Part shown: one piece after another, positions 25,606-35,421 of the stretch
How the letters are laid out: the number at the start of each line of letters is the position of its first letter
Numbering within the stretch: position 1 is the stretch's first letter
Source: Oxalobacteraceae bacterium
GTDB lineage: Bacteria; Pseudomonadota; Gammaproteobacteria; Burkholderiales; Burkholderiaceae_D
Reading direction: 5' to 3'
DNA length: 64,000 bases
NCBI GenBank assembly: GCA_027490465.1
Contig: JAIXXZ010000074.1
Location: 36,065 to 100,064 of the forward strand
Program-made: the position numbers and the translations under genes
Notes under the pieces: model-generated
Databases searched by the model: none
Seen by the model: only the letters and a program-made list of their open reading frames with translations
What the model was told of the DNA's origin: nothing

Positions 25606-26694
25606 ATGTCCGTGATTCAGAACATCATCCGCGCCGATGTGCGCTCGCTCTCGGCGTATCACGTGCCGGATGCTTCGGGGCTGGTCAAGCTCGATGCGAT
25701 GGAAAATCCGTACACCCTGCCGGCCGACCTGCAGCAGGAACTCGGTCAGCGGCTTGCTGCGGTTGCCCTGAACCGCTATCCGGTACCTTCGTATGCCGGT
25801 CTCAAATCAGCGATTCGCAGTCAGCTGGGTGTGCCCGCAGGATTCGATGTGGTGCTGGGCAATGGCTCGGACGAATTGATCAGCATTGTCTCGGTCGCTT
25901 GTGCGAAACCCGGCGCAAAGGTGCTGGCGCCGCTACCCGGTTTCGTGATGTACGCGATGTCGGCGCAGCTGGCCGGTATGGAATTCATTGGCGTGCCGCT
26001 GAAATCCGATCTGACGCTGGATCTGGATGCCATGCTCGATGCCATTCGTCGCCATCGTCCTGCGATCACCTATCTGGCCTATCCGAACAACCCGACCGGC
26101 AATCTGTTTGATATTGATGCCATTCTGGCGGTGCTGCGCGAAGTTGGTGATAGCGGCGTGGTGATTGTGGACGAGGCCTATCAGCCATTTGCGGGCACCA
26201 CCTTCATGCCGCGACTGAGCGAGCATGAGAACCTGATTGTGATGCGTACCATCTCCAAGCAGGGCTTGGCCGGTATACGTCTGGGCTATATGTCGGCCGC
26301 GCCCGCTTTGCTGGCCGAATTCGATAAGGTCCGTCCTCCCTACAACATCAATGTGCTGACCGAGGCGACGGCCAGCTTTGTGCTTGAACACCGCGATGTG
26401 CTGGATCAACAGGCGGGGGCTATCTGCAGCGAGCGAGCGTCTCTGTCGGTCGCACTGTCAGCCATTCCGGGTGTCCATGTCTTCCCGTCTGCCGCCAATT
26501 TCATTCTGCTGCGCATTGAGCGGCCGGGTCTGAGCGGCACTCAGGTCTTCGATCGGCTGCTGGCGCAAAAGGTACTGGTGAAAAATGTCGGTAAAATGCA
26601 CGCGCTGCTGGAGAATTGTCTGCGGGTGACCGTAAGCACGCCGGCAGAAAATGCGCTCTTTCTGGCGGCGCTGCAATCGAGCCTGAATTCCTGA
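25606..26694 (+). CDS. hisC: HisC, histidinol-phosphate aminotransferase
   Basis: HisC is the PLP enzyme that makes histidinol phosphate from imidazole-acetol phosphate. It has 362 residues. The PLP lysine is K218 in [16 protein letters not shown]. Cofactor motifs [22 protein letters not shown] and [10 protein letters not shown] are in the expected order. ATG 25606 lies seven bases after the hisD stop. Confidence 0.96.
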   Translation: MSVIQNIIRADVRSLSAYHVPDASGLVKLDAMENPYTLPADLQQELGQRLAAVALNRYPVPSYAGLKSAIRSQLGVPAGFDVVLGNGSDELISIVSVACAKPGAKVLAPLPGFVMYAMSAQLAGMEFIGVPLKSDLTLDLDAMLDAIRRHRPAITYLAYPNNPTGNLFDIDAILAVLREVGDSGVVIVDEAYQPFAGTTFMPRLSEHENLIVMRTISKQGLAGIRLGYMSAAPALLAEFDKVRPPYNINVLTEATASFVLEHRDVLDQQAGAICSERASLSVALSAIPGVHVFPSAANFILLRIERPGLSGTQVFDRLLAQKVLVKNVGKMHALLENCLRVTVSTPAENALFLAALQSSLNS

Positions 26695-26705
26695 CACCAC
26701 TCATC

Positions 26706-27302
26706 ATGTCCATGCCACGCACAGCAGAAGTCGTTCGCGACACCAGCGAGACCCAGATCCGGGTCGCGATCAATATCGACGGTACCGGTCAGCAAAAGCT
26801 CAATACCGGCGTACCCTTCCTCGACCACATGCTGGATCAGATTGCACGTCATGGCCTGATCGACCTCGACATTGAGGCCAAGGGTGATCTGCACATTGAT
26901 GCCCACCATACGGTGGAAGACGTCGGTATCACACTGGGGCAGGCCTTTGCCCGCGCCATGGGTGATAAAAAAGGCATACGCCGCTATGGTCACTCGTACG
27001 TGCCACTGGACGAAGCGCTGTCGCGGGTCGTGATCGATTTCTCCGGCCGTCCCGGGCTCGAATTTCATGTGCCTTTCAAGCGCTCCATGATTGGTTCTTT
27101 CGACGTCGACCTCACCCATGAGTTTTTTCAGGGTTTCGTCAATCATGCACTCGTGACGCTGCACATCGACAATCTGCGCGGCGAGAATGCGCACCACCAG
27201 TGCGAAACGGTGTTCAAGGCATTCGGCCGGGCCCTGCGCATGGCGGCCGAGCTGGATCCGCGCGCGGCCGGTACCATTCCTTCCACCAAGGGCAGTCTCT
27301 GA
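26706..27302 (+). CDS. hisB: HisB, imidazoleglycerol-phosphate dehydratase (monofunctional)
   Basis: HisB dehydrates imidazoleglycerol phosphate. The 198-residue protein is the dehydratase alone, without the fused phosphatase of enterobacterial HisB. The metal-binding histidine motifs are [11 protein letters not shown] and, later, [18 protein letters not shown], with [13 protein letters not shown] at the front. The start is ATG 26706 ([10 protein letters not shown]); ATG 26712 is an alternative. A separate histidinol-phosphate phosphatase gene is not in this window. Confidence 0.96.
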   Translation: MSMPRTAEVVRDTSETQIRVAINIDGTGQQKLNTGVPFLDHMLDQIARHGLIDLDIEAKGDLHIDAHHTVEDVGITLGQAFARAMGDKKGIRRYGHSYVPLDEALSRVVIDFSGRPGLEFHVPFKRSMIGSFDVDLTHEFFQGFVNHALVTLHIDNLRGENAHHQCETVFKAFGRALRMAAELDPRAAGTIPSTKGSL

Positions 27303-27357
27303 CCGATGTCAGCCGCAGTCTTTGCGGCTCCAGAACACGCCAGTCCGCACCAAAGCC

Positions 27358-27996
27358 ATGAATAGAATCGTCGTCGTCGATTACGGTATGGGGAATCTTC
27401 GCTCGGTGGCCCAGGCCTTAATGCATGTGGCACCCGAGTCTGAGGTTCGCATCTCCGGCGATCCCGAGGTACTTCGCCAGGCCGATCGTGTCGTCCTGCC
27501 AGGGCAGGGTGCGATGCCCGACTGCATGCGCTCCCTGCGTGAATCCGGTCTGCTCGACGCGCTAATGGAGGCAGCCAGAAACAAGCCGCTGTTTGGCGTG
27601 TGCGTGGGTGAGCAAATGCTGTTTGATGCGAGCGAAGAAGGCGATGCCAGCTGCCTTGGGCTCATGCCCGGCAAGGTCGTGCGTTTTCAGCTGGAAGATC
27701 AGCTGCAGCCGGATGGCTCGCGCTTCAAAGTGCCGCAGATGGGTTGGAACAGCGTACAAATCAGGCAGCACCATCCCCTGTGGGATGGCGTGGCCGACAA
27801 CAGCTACTTTTATTTCGTGCACAGCTACTACGCGGCACCGGGAAACCCGTCACATGTGCTTGCCGAGAGTGTGTACGGTGCCCCATTTTGTTGCGTTGCA
27901 GGAAGGGATAATATTTTTGCGACCCAATTTCACCCTGAAAAAAGTGCATCGGCTGGTTTGCAGCTGTATAAAAATTTTGTACATTGGAACCCTTGA
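27358..27996 (+). CDS. hisH: HisH, glutaminase subunit of imidazole glycerol phosphate synthase
   Basis: HisH hydrolyses glutamine and channels ammonia to HisF. The 212-residue class-I amidotransferase has the nucleophile C82 in [13 protein letters not shown], and the triad His-Glu in [11 protein letters not shown]. The oxyanion strand is [13 protein letters not shown]. Start at ATG 27358 ([13 protein letters not shown]). It lies 55 bp after hisB and 62 bp before hisA; hisF comes after hisA. Confidence 0.96.
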   Translation: MNRIVVVDYGMGNLRSVAQALMHVAPESEVRISGDPEVLRQADRVVLPGQGAMPDCMRSLRESGLLDALMEAARNKPLFGVCVGEQMLFDASEEGDASCLGLMPGKVVRFQLEDQLQPDGSRFKVPQMGWNSVQIRQHHPLWDGVADNSYFYFVHSYYAAPGNPSHVLAESVYGAPFCCVAGRDNIFATQFHPEKSASAGLQLYKNFVHWNP

Positions 27997-28058
27997 CTCG
28001 CGTCCCTGGCGCCCGCCTTGCCTCAACTCTTGATTAACTCTTCCCGCCCCCAGTAGCC

Positions 28059-28856
28059 ATGCTGCTTATACCTGCTATCGACCTCAAAGACGGCCAATGC
28101 GTACGCCTCAAGCAAGGCGACATGGATCAGGCCACGGTCTTTTCCGAAGATCCCGCGCAGATGGCGCGCCACTGGCTTGAGCAGGGCGCGCGGCGCTTGC
28201 ATCTGGTCGATCTCAATGGCGCTTTTGCCGGCAAGCCGAAAAACGAGCCAGCGATCAAAGCCATCCTCGCAGCCGTGCGTAGCTATGCCGATGAGCACGA
28301 CATCGAGGAAATCCCCGTGCAGCTCGGCGGTGGTATCCGCGATCTCGATACGATTGAGCGCTACCTCGACGATGGTATCTCCTACATCATCATCGGCACC
28401 GCTGCGGTAAAAAACCCTGGCTTCCTGCATGACGCCTGCAGCGCCTTCCCCGGTCAGATCATCGTCGGGCTGGATGCCAAAGATGGCAAGGTCGCGACGG
28501 ATGGCTGGAGCAAGCTTTCTGGCCATGAAGTGATCGATCTCGCCAAAAAATTCGAAGACTATGGTTGCGAAGCCATTGTCTATACCGATATCGGTCGCGA
28601 CGGCATGATGAAGGGTGTCAACATCGAAGCGACCGTCAAGCTGGCCCAGAGCATGACGATTCCTGTCATCGCCTCGGGTGGCGTTCACGATGTCAAGGAT
28701 GTCGAGGCGCTGTGCGCTGTTCAGGATGAAGGCATCGAAGGTGTCATCTGCGGTCGCTCCATTTACGAAGGCACGCTCGATCTCCGTCAGGCACAACGAC
28801 GTGCTGATGAACTCTCCGGCGAACTCGACGAAGACACGGAAGACACCGAAGACTGA
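28059..28856 (+). CDS. hisA: HisA, ProFAR isomerase
   Basis: HisA isomerises ProFAR to PRFAR by an Amadori rearrangement on a TIM barrel. It has 265 residues, with catalytic D8 ([11 protein letters not shown]) and the second aspartate in [14 protein letters not shown]. Phosphate motifs are QLGGGIRD and VIASGGVHD. The protein ends in an acidic tail of about 15 residues ([13 protein letters not shown]) written as near-repeats of GAAGACAC; this extension looks dispensable. hisF starts after one base. Confidence 0.96.
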   Translation: MLLIPAIDLKDGQCVRLKQGDMDQATVFSEDPAQMARHWLEQGARRLHLVDLNGAFAGKPKNEPAIKAILAAVRSYADEHDIEEIPVQLGGGIRDLDTIERYLDDGISYIIIGTAAVKNPGFLHDACSAFPGQIIVGLDAKDGKVATDGWSKLSGHEVIDLAKKFEDYGCEAIVYTDIGRDGMMKGVNIEATVKLAQSMTIPVIASGGVHDVKDVEALCAVQDEGIEGVICGRSIYEGTLDLRQAQRRADELSGELDEDTEDTED

Positions 28857-28857
28857 C

Positions 28858-29622
28858 ATGACCCTTGCCAAGCGCATCATCCCCTGTCTGGACGTGACTG
28901 CCGGGCGGGTTGTCAAAGGCGTCAACTTCGTCGAGCTGCGCGATGCGGGCGATCCGGTTGAAATTGCGCGCCGCTATGACGAGCAGGGCGCGGATGAGAT
29001 TACCTTTCTGGATATCACGGCATCTTCCGATGATCGCGATCTCATCTTGCACATCATTGAAGCCGTGGCATCACAAGTCTTCATTCCCCTGACGGTGGGT
29101 GGTGGCGTGCGCGTGGTTGATGACGTGCGCCGTCTGCTCAATGCCGGCGCTGATAAAGTCAGCATGAACACCTCGGCGGTGACCAATCCCCAGCTCGTCG
29201 CTGATGCGGCTGACAAATACGGTTCGCAATGCATCGTGGTGGCGATTGATGCCAAGCGCTCAGACGCGGGTCATTGGGAAGTCTTCACGCATGGTGGGCG
29301 GCGTGCGACCGGACTGGATGCGGTCGAATGGGCGCGCAAGATGCAGTCGCTCGGTGCCGGTGAAATTCTGTTGACCAGCATGGACAGAGATGGCACGCGC
29401 TCGGGTTTCGATTTGCCACTCACGCGCGCTGTCTCTGATGCCGTATCAATTCCGGTAATTGCATCCGGTGGCGTAGGCTCGCTGCAGGATCTCGCCGATG
29501 GCATCACCGAAGGTCATGCGGATGCCGTTCTGGCCGCGAGTATTTTTCACTATCAGCATCACACGGTGCAGGAAGCCAAGCAATTCATGGCGGCATTGGG
29601 CATTCCCATGAGGCTGACATGA
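28858..29622 (+). CDS. hisF: HisF, cyclase subunit of imidazole glycerol phosphate synthase
   Basis: HisF uses ammonia from HisH to turn PRFAR into imidazoleglycerol phosphate and AICAR. The 254-residue TIM barrel has D12 ([16 protein letters not shown]) and the second catalytic aspartate in [12 protein letters not shown]. It ends with [16 protein letters not shown] and [14 protein letters not shown] 28858 lies one base after the hisA stop, and the stop overlaps hisI by four bases. Confidence 0.97.
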   Translation: MTLAKRIIPCLDVTAGRVVKGVNFVELRDAGDPVEIARRYDEQGADEITFLDITASSDDRDLILHIIEAVASQVFIPLTVGGGVRVVDDVRRLLNAGADKVSMNTSAVTNPQLVADAADKYGSQCIVVAIDAKRSDAGHWEVFTHGGRRATGLDAVEWARKMQSLGAGEILLTSMDRDGTRSGFDLPLTRAVSDAVSIPVIASGGVGSLQDLADGITEGHADAVLAASIFHYQHHTVQEAKQFMAALGIPMRLT

Positions 29623-30023
29623 TTACGCGAACCAAGTGGCTAAATCGCATTCATTGGGATGAGAACGGGTTGGTGCCCGTGATTGCGCAAGAAGTCGGCA
29701 CCAATGAGGTGCTGATGTTCGCCTGGATGAATCGTGATGCGCTGGCGCGCACCGTGGAACTGGGTCAGGCGGTCTACTGGAGTCGCTCCCGCAAAAAGCT
29801 TTGGCACAAGGGCGAAGAATCCGGGCATTTCCAGGAAGTGCAGGAAATACGTGTCGATTGTGATCAGGACGTACTGCTGCTGAAAGTAAAGCAAATAGGG
29901 GATATTGCCTGTCACACTGGCCGACATTCCTGCTTCTTCAGTAAATTCGAGCACAATGGCGAAGAGTCGGACTGGATCGAAGTCGATCCGGTACTGAAAA
30001 ACCCGGACGACATCTACAAATAA
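29619..30023 (+). CDS. hisI: HisI, phosphoribosyl-AMP cyclohydrolase
   Basis: HisI opens the adenine ring of PR-AMP. The 134-residue zinc enzyme has the expected [20 protein letters not shown] and the metal motif DQDVLLLKV followed by [11 protein letters not shown]. It is separate from HisE, as usual in betaproteobacteria, and overlaps hisF by four bases. Confidence 0.96.
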   Translation: MITRTKWLNRIHWDENGLVPVIAQEVGTNEVLMFAWMNRDALARTVELGQAVYWSRSRKKLWHKGEESGHFQEVQEIRVDCDQDVLLLKVKQIGDIACHTGRHSCFFSKFEHNGEESDWIEVDPVLKNPDDIYK

Positions 30024-30026
30024 ACT

Positions 30027-30395
30027 ATGAGCGACGTGCTTTCGCGCCTGGCGCAAGTCATTGAGTCACGTAAACCCGAAGCGGGCGGCAATCCTGAGAC
30101 CTCTTATGTCTCGCGCTTGTTCGACAAAGGTGATGATGCCATCCTGAAGAAAATCGGCGAGGAGGCCACCGAAACCGTCATGGCTGCCAAGGATGTGCGC
30201 TCGGGCGCCGATGCCAGCAAGCTGGTGTATGAATGCGCGGACTTGTGGTTCCACTCGCTGATCATGCTTGCGCGTTTTGACCTGAGTCCTCAGCAAGTGC
30301 TGGATGAACTGGCGCGCCGCGAGGGTTTGTCGGGCATTGAGGAAATGGCCAATCGCAAGCTGAAGGAGCGCGAGCAAAGCGAGCGGAAAACCTGA
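30027..30395 (+). CDS. hisE: HisE, phosphoribosyl-ATP pyrophosphohydrolase
   Basis: HisE cleaves PR-ATP to PR-AMP. The 122-residue all-alpha MazG-like protein has the helix with metal-binding acidic residues, [16 protein letters not shown], and [15 protein letters not shown]. It starts three bases after hisI and is the last gene of the nine-gene his run. Confidence 0.95.
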   Translation: MSDVLSRLAQVIESRKPEAGGNPETSYVSRLFDKGDDAILKKIGEEATETVMAAKDVRSGADASKLVYECADLWFHSLIMLARFDLSPQQVLDELARREGLSGIEEMANRKLKEREQSERKT

Positions 30396-30571
30396 AGCGC
30401 CAAGTCATTAAGCGGCTTGCGGTCCGGCGGCCCTGCTACCGACTCGACGAGGCAGGTTCCAAGCTGCATTGAATTTGGATCCGCTGGCAGACAGACTGCG
30501 CCAGATAGCTTCACGCAGATTCTCAAAATACGGCGCGTGCGCCTCAAAACACCAAGAAAGTGAGATAAATC
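30396..30571. other. Intergenic gap between hisE and the HIT gene
   Basis: This 176-bp gap breaks an otherwise compact operon. On the minus strand a protein-like open stretch (FEAHAPYFENLREAIWRS, ending AAGPQAA) covers most of it, but its only ATG lies inside the HIT gene and no ribosome site is seen. It could be a gene remnant or chance. I see no terminator and no copy of the 140-bp element. Confidence 0.35.
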
Positions 30572-30940
30572 GTGGATAACTGCATTTTTTGCAAGATCGC
30601 TGCTGGCAAAATTCCATCGAAGATCGTCTACGAAGACGATGATGTGATTGCTTTCCATGACATTAACCCGGCCGCGCCGGTCCATGTGCTGATCGTCCCC
30701 CGCGAACATATTCCGACGTTGGCTGATGCTAATGAGAATCACACGGCATTGTTGGGTAAAATGATGCTGCTCGCGCCGAAACTGGCGGCAGAGCTGGGTG
30801 GTGGCTATCGTCACACGCCCGAGGGTCCGATGGGGGGATTCAAAACACTGGTCAATAGCGGTCCTGATGGCGGTCAGGAGGTGTACCATCTCCACTTGCA
30901 CATCATGGGCGGTCCCCGGCCATGGCGCAGCGAACGGTGA
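30572..30940 (+). CDS. HIT-family (histidine triad) nucleotide-binding protein
   Basis: Proteins of this HinT-like group hydrolyse nucleoside phosphoramidates; the cellular role is unsettled. The 122-residue protein begins MDNCIFCKIAAGKIPSKIVY and has VHVLIVPREHIPTL and the histidine triad YHLHLHIMGG. The position between his and tat is frequent in betaproteobacteria. Confidence 0.94.
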   Translation: MDNCIFCKIAAGKIPSKIVYEDDDVIAFHDINPAAPVHVLIVPREHIPTLADANENHTALLGKMMLLAPKLAAELGGGYRHTPEGPMGGFKTLVNSGPDGGQEVYHLHLHIMGGPRPWRSER

Positions 30941-30998
30941 TATTTGCCGTGAAATTATTTATTAGATGAGAGCCTGCGGGTTCGGCTAGGAGATATAA

Positions 30999-31220
30999 AT
31001 GGGTTCGTTCAGTATTTGGCACTGGGTCATCGTGCTGGTGATAGTCATGCTGGTGTTTGGTACCAAGAAATTGGGCAACATTGGTTCCGACCTTGGCAAG
31101 GCCGTCAAAGGTTTCAAGGATGGCGTGAAAGGCTCCGAAGAGGATAAGGGCGGAGCGCCGTCCCAGGTAACGGACAAGGCCACTATTGACGTCGAAGCCC
31201 GCGAAAAATCCAAGAGCTGA
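30999..31220 (+). CDS. tatA: TatA, twin-arginine translocase pore subunit
   Basis: TatA oligomers form the conduit for folded proteins carrying twin-arginine signals. The 73-residue protein has an N-terminal membrane helix ([17 protein letters not shown]), the [20 protein letters not shown] amphipathic helix, and a charged tail. AGGAG precedes the ATG. First of tatABC. A likely client, the Rieske protein at 36333, is nearby. Confidence 0.95.
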   Translation: MGSFSIWHWVIVLVIVMLVFGTKKLGNIGSDLGKAVKGFKDGVKGSEEDKGGAPSQVTDKATIDVEAREKSKS

Positions 31221-31286
31221 TACTGCTTCCATCAAGCGACAGCGGCCGCTTTCGGCCGCGCGCCTTCCTCCTGACTTTCTGTCCCG

Positions 31287-31811
31287 ATGATTGACCTTGG
31301 TCTTACCAAAATCGCGCTGATTGGTGCGGTCGCGCTAGTCGTGATTGGCCCTGAGAAGTTGCCAGCGGTAGCCCGCATGGCGGGCACTCTCTGGGGGCGT
31401 GCGCAGCGCTACATGAGTAGTGTGAAGGCCGAAGTCAATCGCGAGATGCAGATGGAGGAGCTCAACAAGATGCACTCCGGCTTCATGAGCGCGACCGCAA
31501 AAATCAACCAGACTGTCACTCAGAGTCTGTCGGACGTTCAGCAAAATTTTACCGAAGCTGGCGACTCTCTTTCCGAAGCAATGGCCGAGGCCAACCAGTC
31601 ATACTCAGGCTACAGCGAAACCTTGCGTGTACCCACCGATGAAGAGTTGGCTGCCAAGCGGCGCGATTTCAGGAAGAAAAAACTCTCACAAACCTCTTCA
31701 TTGCCAATCTGGTTCAAACGATCGACAGGTCGCAAGACACGTGTGATGTCAGGCGCTGCGAGGGTCGCGCGCTACCGTCCGAACAGCAGAACAATCCGGT
31801 TTTTCAACTAA
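31287..31811 (+). CDS. tatB: TatB, twin-arginine translocase receptor subunit
   Basis: TatB binds Tat signal peptides together with TatC. The 174-residue protein has MIDLGLTKIALIGAVALVVI, then GPEKLPAVARMAGTLWGRAQ, as in TatB. A long helical, then basic, C-terminal tail follows (ending RTIRFFN). It lies 66 bp after tatA and three bases before tatC. Confidence 0.94.
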   Translation: MIDLGLTKIALIGAVALVVIGPEKLPAVARMAGTLWGRAQRYMSSVKAEVNREMQMEELNKMHSGFMSATAKINQTVTQSLSDVQQNFTEAGDSLSEAMAEANQSYSGYSETLRVPTDEELAAKRRDFRKKKLSQTSSLPIWFKRSTGRKTRVMSGAARVARYRPNSRTIRFFN

Positions 31812-31814
31812 AGC

Positions 31815-32579
31815 ATGGCTGACCACGACGCCCCTGGCATACAGGAGACTTTCATCTCCCACCTGATCGAGTTGCGTACGCGACTCGTTCGTGCATCGGC
31901 CGTCGTGCTTGTGGTGTTTATTGTCTTGTTTGCAGTGTGGCCGGGTGCGGCTGCCGTCTACGATTTTCTCGCACAACCGATGATGAACGCGCTGCCTGAG
32001 GGATCGAAGATGATCGCCACCGGCGTTATTACCCCTTTCATGGTACCCATGAAGGTCACCATGATGCTGGCCTTGATGATCTCGCTGCCCTGGGTGTTGT
32101 ATCAGGCCTGGGCCTTTGTTGCACCGGGACTGTATACGCATGAAAAGCGTCTGGTGGCGCCGCTGATTATTTCATCTTCAGCGCTCTTCATATTGGGCGT
32201 GGCGTTTTGCTATTACTTTGTGTTCGGCACTGTTTTCAAATTCATCAACGAATTTGCGCCGAAATCGATTTCGGTTGCGCCGGATATCGAAAATTACCTC
32301 GATTTTGTATTGACTATGTGTCTGGCATTTGGTCTGACCTTTGAAGTGCCAGTCGTCGTGATCGTATTGGTTCGCATGGGCCTGGTCACCGTGGAGAAAC
32401 TCAAATCCATTCGACCCTATGTGATCGTGGGTGCATTCGTGATCGCGGCGGTTGTCACGCCGCCCGACGTCATGAGCCAGCTCTTTTTGGCTATTCCGCT
32501 TTGTCTGCTCTACGAGATTGGTTTGCTGCTGGCGCCTTTGTTCGAGAAGGCGACGCAGGCGCCTGAAGAGACCGTCTGA
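31815..32579 (+). CDS. tatC: TatC, twin-arginine translocase core subunit
   Basis: TatC is the polytopic core that recognises the RR motif. The 254-residue protein has six hydrophobic segments and family sequences ETFISHLIELRTRLVRAS near the start, PWVLYQAWAFVAPGLY, and the periplasmic/segment-4 region CLAFGLTFEVPVVVIVL. It is the last gene of the tat set and is followed by a large inverted repeat. Confidence 0.96.
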   Translation: MADHDAPGIQETFISHLIELRTRLVRASAVVLVVFIVLFAVWPGAAAVYDFLAQPMMNALPEGSKMIATGVITPFMVPMKVTMMLALMISLPWVLYQAWAFVAPGLYTHEKRLVAPLIISSSALFILGVAFCYYFVFGTVFKFINEFAPKSISVAPDIENYLDFVLTMCLAFGLTFEVPVVVIVLVRMGLVTVEKLKSIRPYVIVGAFVIAAVVTPPDVMSQLFLAIPLCLLYEIGLLLAPLFEKATQAPEETV

Positions 32580-32588
32580 TCCGTTCGC

Positions 32589-32696
32589 CAAGAGGCCCTG
32601 ACAAAAAGCCGCTGGCGTTGTTGCGCCGCCTAGTCGTACCACTCTCTGTCTGCGGTGGTGCGCCAGGACAGTGGCTTTTTGTTAGAGCCTCTTAGG
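32589..32696. repeat. Large inverted repeat between tatC and DUF2461 gene, possible two-way terminator
   Basis: The arms CAAGAGGCCCTGACAAAAAG (from 32589) and, on the minus strand, CTAAGAGGCTCTAACAAAAAG (from 32696) pair over about 24 bp with four mismatches, around a 55-bp centre. The inner part AAAAAGCC/GGCTTTTT gives a T-run on either strand, so it could stop transcription from both convergent genes. The right arm contains the TAA stop of the DUF2461 gene. The size is large for a simple terminator and suggests a palindromic repeat element. Confidence 0.6.
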
Positions 32697-33372
32697 GTGT
32701 AGGCCCGGCTGCTCGCAGCCACTTCACCAGCGGTGCCGAAGCCTTGAAATCCGCAAGCAGTAAATCAGGTAGTTTTTCTGGCGACAGTTTCGTCACACTC
32801 ACTTCCCGCCTAACCATATAACTTTTCAGTTTCAGAAATTCCGAATGCGGCGCATCGGCTTCAAAACCTTTGGGCAAACGTATCAGCTTGTCTTTTTCTA
32901 CCAAGCCGCCGAAAACAGTTTGCAATCCTTTGTCTCGCACGAGGCGTTGAAAGCCCGCAGCATCATTGACAATGTGCTTGCGTACGGCACGCAGGCGATC
33001 AGCGGGTGGTGCGTATTCGCCACCGGCTGAGAACAACATTCCTCTGGCATCGATGTGGAAGTAGTAGGCGGGCCCACCGCCCTGGCTGGGTTTTTTGAGG
33101 CCGCTCAGCGTGATCGCTGCCGAAAAAGTGGTTTTGTATGGCGGTTTGCCGCGTGCGAAACGCAGATCCCGGTTCACTCTGAACATGGCTTTTTTCGGGT
33201 TGCAATGGGCAATCGCCGGATCAAAACGCGTGATGCCGGCTATGAGCGTCTCGACCAGCGTCAGTAGCTCGCCGCGCAGAATGTCGTAACGCGGTTTGTT
33301 CATTACAAACCATGCACGATTATTGTTTTCTTCCAGTTCGGAGAGGAACTGAACCAAGTCTCGGAGGTGCAT
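32692..33372 (-). CDS. DUF2461 family protein
   Basis: This 226-residue protein matches the DUF2461/TIGR02453 pattern: MHLRDLVQFLSELEENNNRA, WFVMNKPRYD, FRVNRDLRFARGKPPYKT, GPAYYFHIDARGMLFSAGGE, and a C-terminal KLKSYMVRREVS. Its biochemical role is not known. It ends convergently with tatC, and its stop codon lies in the large inverted repeat. It starts five bases after the end of the protease gene, so the two may be co-transcribed. Confidence 0.85.
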   Translation of the reverse strand: MHLRDLVQFLSELEENNNRAWFVMNKPRYDILRGELLTLVETLIAGITRFDPAIAHCNPKKAMFRVNRDLRFARGKPPYKTTFSAAITLSGLKKPSQGGGPAYYFHIDARGMLFSAGGEYAPPADRLRAVRKHIVNDAAGFQRLVRDKGLQTVFGGLVEKDKLIRLPKGFEADAPHSEFLKLKSYMVRREVSVTKLSPEKLPDLLLADFKASAPLVKWLRAAGPTP

Positions 33373-33377
33373 GAAAT

Positions 33378-34556
33378 CTACTCACCTTCCATGGGGCGAC
33401 GCGGTTTCGACCGAGGCCTGCGACCCACCGTAATCTCAATAGCGGCCTCGCTTGATTTGCGCAGTACGGTCACGCGCACTTTCTCCCCGGGCGTAAGTTG
33501 TGCCACCAGGTTCATCATCGATACCCTATCCGAGACGGGCTTGTCGGCCACCGACAAAAGTATGTCGCCCGGTTTCATGCCTGCCTTGTCTGCAGGTCCG
33601 CCTTTGAGTACGCCGGCAATGATGGTTCCCGTTGATTTTTGCAGACCGAAACTTTCCGCGAGTTCGGGTGTGATGTCTTGCGGCTCAACGCCGATCCAGC
33701 CGCGTACGACTTGTCCATGTTGGATGATGGCATCCATGACTGTTTTCACCGTGGTCACCGGAATCGCAAAACCGATGCCCAAAGACCCACCGCTGCGCGT
33801 ATAGATCACATTATTGATACCTAGCAGATGCCCGTTGGTATCGACCAGTGCCCCGCCGGAGTTGCCCGGATTAATCGCTGCGTCCGTCTGGATGAAATTC
33901 TCGAAGGTATTGATGCCCAGATGGTTGCGGCCCAGTGCGGAAATGATCCCCATGGTGACTGTCTGGCCGACACCAAAGGGATTTCCGATCGCCAGCACCA
34001 CATCGCCAACCTTTGCATTGTCCAACCTGCCCAAAGTGATGGAGGGCAGATTTTTCAGATTCACCTTGATAACCGCAAGATCGGTATCCGGATCCGAACC
34101 CACCAGCTTGGCGGGAATCTTTCTTCCATCCGCGAGCGCGACTTCCATTTCTTCCGCGCCATCAATCACGTGATAGTTCGTCAGAATGTAACCCTCGGGG
34201 CTGACAATGACGCCTGAGCCCAGACTGAATTGTTTTTCATCCTGCGTGGCCGGGCCATCGCCAAAAAAACGGCGGAAAAAGGGATCGTTGTTGAAGGGAT
34301 GTACCTGCGACCGCGCTTCCTTGCTGGTGAAAATATTGACCACGGCAGGCATTGCGCGGCGCGCAGCTTCCCGGTAACTGTCTTTCGCTGATGCTGCGTC
34401 GGAGCCCGTCGCTTCCTGCACGGGCACTGGTTTTGATGCCACATGGACGTTGGACGTGCCACGAGTCAGCCACTCGGGTTTGAGTGTCGCTACAATGAAC
34501 CATAGCGCAAGTGCCACAGTGACGGTCTGCGCAAACAATAACCAGAGACGACGCAT
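33378..34556 (-). CDS. HtrA/Do-family serine protease, membrane-anchored with one PDZ
   Basis: This is a periplasmic quality-control protease of the HtrA family. The 392-residue protein has an N-terminal membrane anchor ([20 protein letters not shown], not a cleavable-looking signal). The trypsin-like domain has the triad His in TNYHVIDGA, Asp in DTDLAVIKV and Ser in [12 protein letters not shown]. One PDZ domain follows. Anchor plus single PDZ is the DegS-like layout rather than DegP (two PDZ). ATG 34556 is the conserved start. It is divergent from the NIF3 gene, the two start codons being only seven bases apart. Confidence 0.92.
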   Translation of the reverse strand: MRRLWLLFAQTVTVALALWFIVATLKPEWLTRGTSNVHVASKPVPVQEATGSDAASAKDSYREAARRAMPAVVNIFTSKEARSQVHPFNNDPFFRRFFGDGPATQDEKQFSLGSGVIVSPEGYILTNYHVIDGAEEMEVALADGRKIPAKLVGSDPDTDLAVIKVNLKNLPSITLGRLDNAKVGDVVLAIGNPFGVGQTVTMGIISALGRNHLGINTFENFIQTDAAINPGNSGGALVDTNGHLLGINNVIYTRSGGSLGIGFAIPVTTVKTVMDAIIQHGQVVRGWIGVEPQDITPELAESFGLQKSTGTIIAGVLKGGPADKAGMKPGDILLSVADKPVSDRVSMMNLVAQLTPGEKVRVTVLRKSSEAAIEITVGRRPRSKPRRPMEGE

Positions 34557-34563
34557 AACAGGT

Positions 34564-35334
34564 ATGGAAATGAGCGGAAAAAAAGTCGACCGGAACAGGC
34601 TGGAAGCGCATCTTGCCAGCACGCTGGATATTAACCGTTTTCGTGACTATTGCCCCAACGGCTTGCAGGTCGAGGGAGGTGAGCAGGTTCAATATTTGGT
34701 CAGCGGTGTGACGGCAAGTCTCGCATTGATTGAAGCCGCGCTGGAAAAGGGTGCGGATGCCTTGCTCGTTCACCATGGGTACTTCTGGAAGGGTGAAGAT
34801 CCGCGCGTCGTAGGTCACCGGCAAAAGCGTCTGAAGCTGCTGCTGGCCAATGGCATCAATTTGTTTGCCTATCACTTGCCGCTTGATGCCCATCCTGTAT
34901 TGGGGAATAACGCGCAATTGGGTCAGCGACTCGGTTTGAAGCCGGAGGGACGCTTCGGCGACCAGGATCTGGGCTGGTTAGGGTTGGCGCCTCCCGAGGT
35001 CAATACCGTAGGCGACCTTGCCGCATTGGTGGAGCGGGCATTGGGACGTGCTCCTTTAGTCATCGGAAATCCTGACCAGACGTTGGGCAGCGTTGGCTGG
35101 TGCACCGGGGCGGCACAAAACGCGCTCGCCGATGCCATTACTGCAGGTGTCAGTGTCTACCTCAGTGGCGAGATTTCCGAGCAAACTGTCCATCTCGCCC
35201 GCGAATCGCAGGTGGCGTATCTCGCATGCGGCCATCACGCCACTGAACGCTACGGTGTGCAGGCACTGGGTCAGCATATAGAAAATCAGTTCGGCATTCG
35301 GCACGAATTTGTCGACGTGCCGAATCCTGTTTGA
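34564..35334 (+). CDS. NIF3 family dinuclear-metal protein (YbgI-like)
   Basis: NIF3/YbgI proteins form toroidal hexamers with a dimetal site; the function is debated (often labelled GTP cyclohydrolase I type 2). The 256-residue protein has [46 protein letters not shown] and, near the end, [17 protein letters not shown], which together carry the metal-binding His/Glu. ATG 34564 is used; ATG 34570 (MSGKKVDRN) is equally possible. Its promoter would have to lie within the divergent protease gene. Confidence 0.9.
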   Translation: MEMSGKKVDRNRLEAHLASTLDINRFRDYCPNGLQVEGGEQVQYLVSGVTASLALIEAALEKGADALLVHHGYFWKGEDPRVVGHRQKRLKLLLANGINLFAYHLPLDAHPVLGNNAQLGQRLGLKPEGRFGDQDLGWLGLAPPEVNTVGDLAALVERALGRAPLVIGNPDQTLGSVGWCTGAAQNALADAITAGVSVYLSGEISEQTVHLARESQVAYLACGHHATERYGVQALGQHIENQFGIRHEFVDVPNPV

Positions 35335-35421
35335 ATTCGCTTCGGGAATACGCAGCGAAATGGGAACTAAACCGGCAACTTCTCCACCGAACCTTTCGTT
35401 TGTTGCCGAGTTTGGATTTAC

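Noticed and set aside
28800..28856. Acidic hisA tail as a sign of frameshift
   Set aside because: The tail is in frame, ends one base before the hisF ATG, and HisA is otherwise complete; it is a harmless extension.
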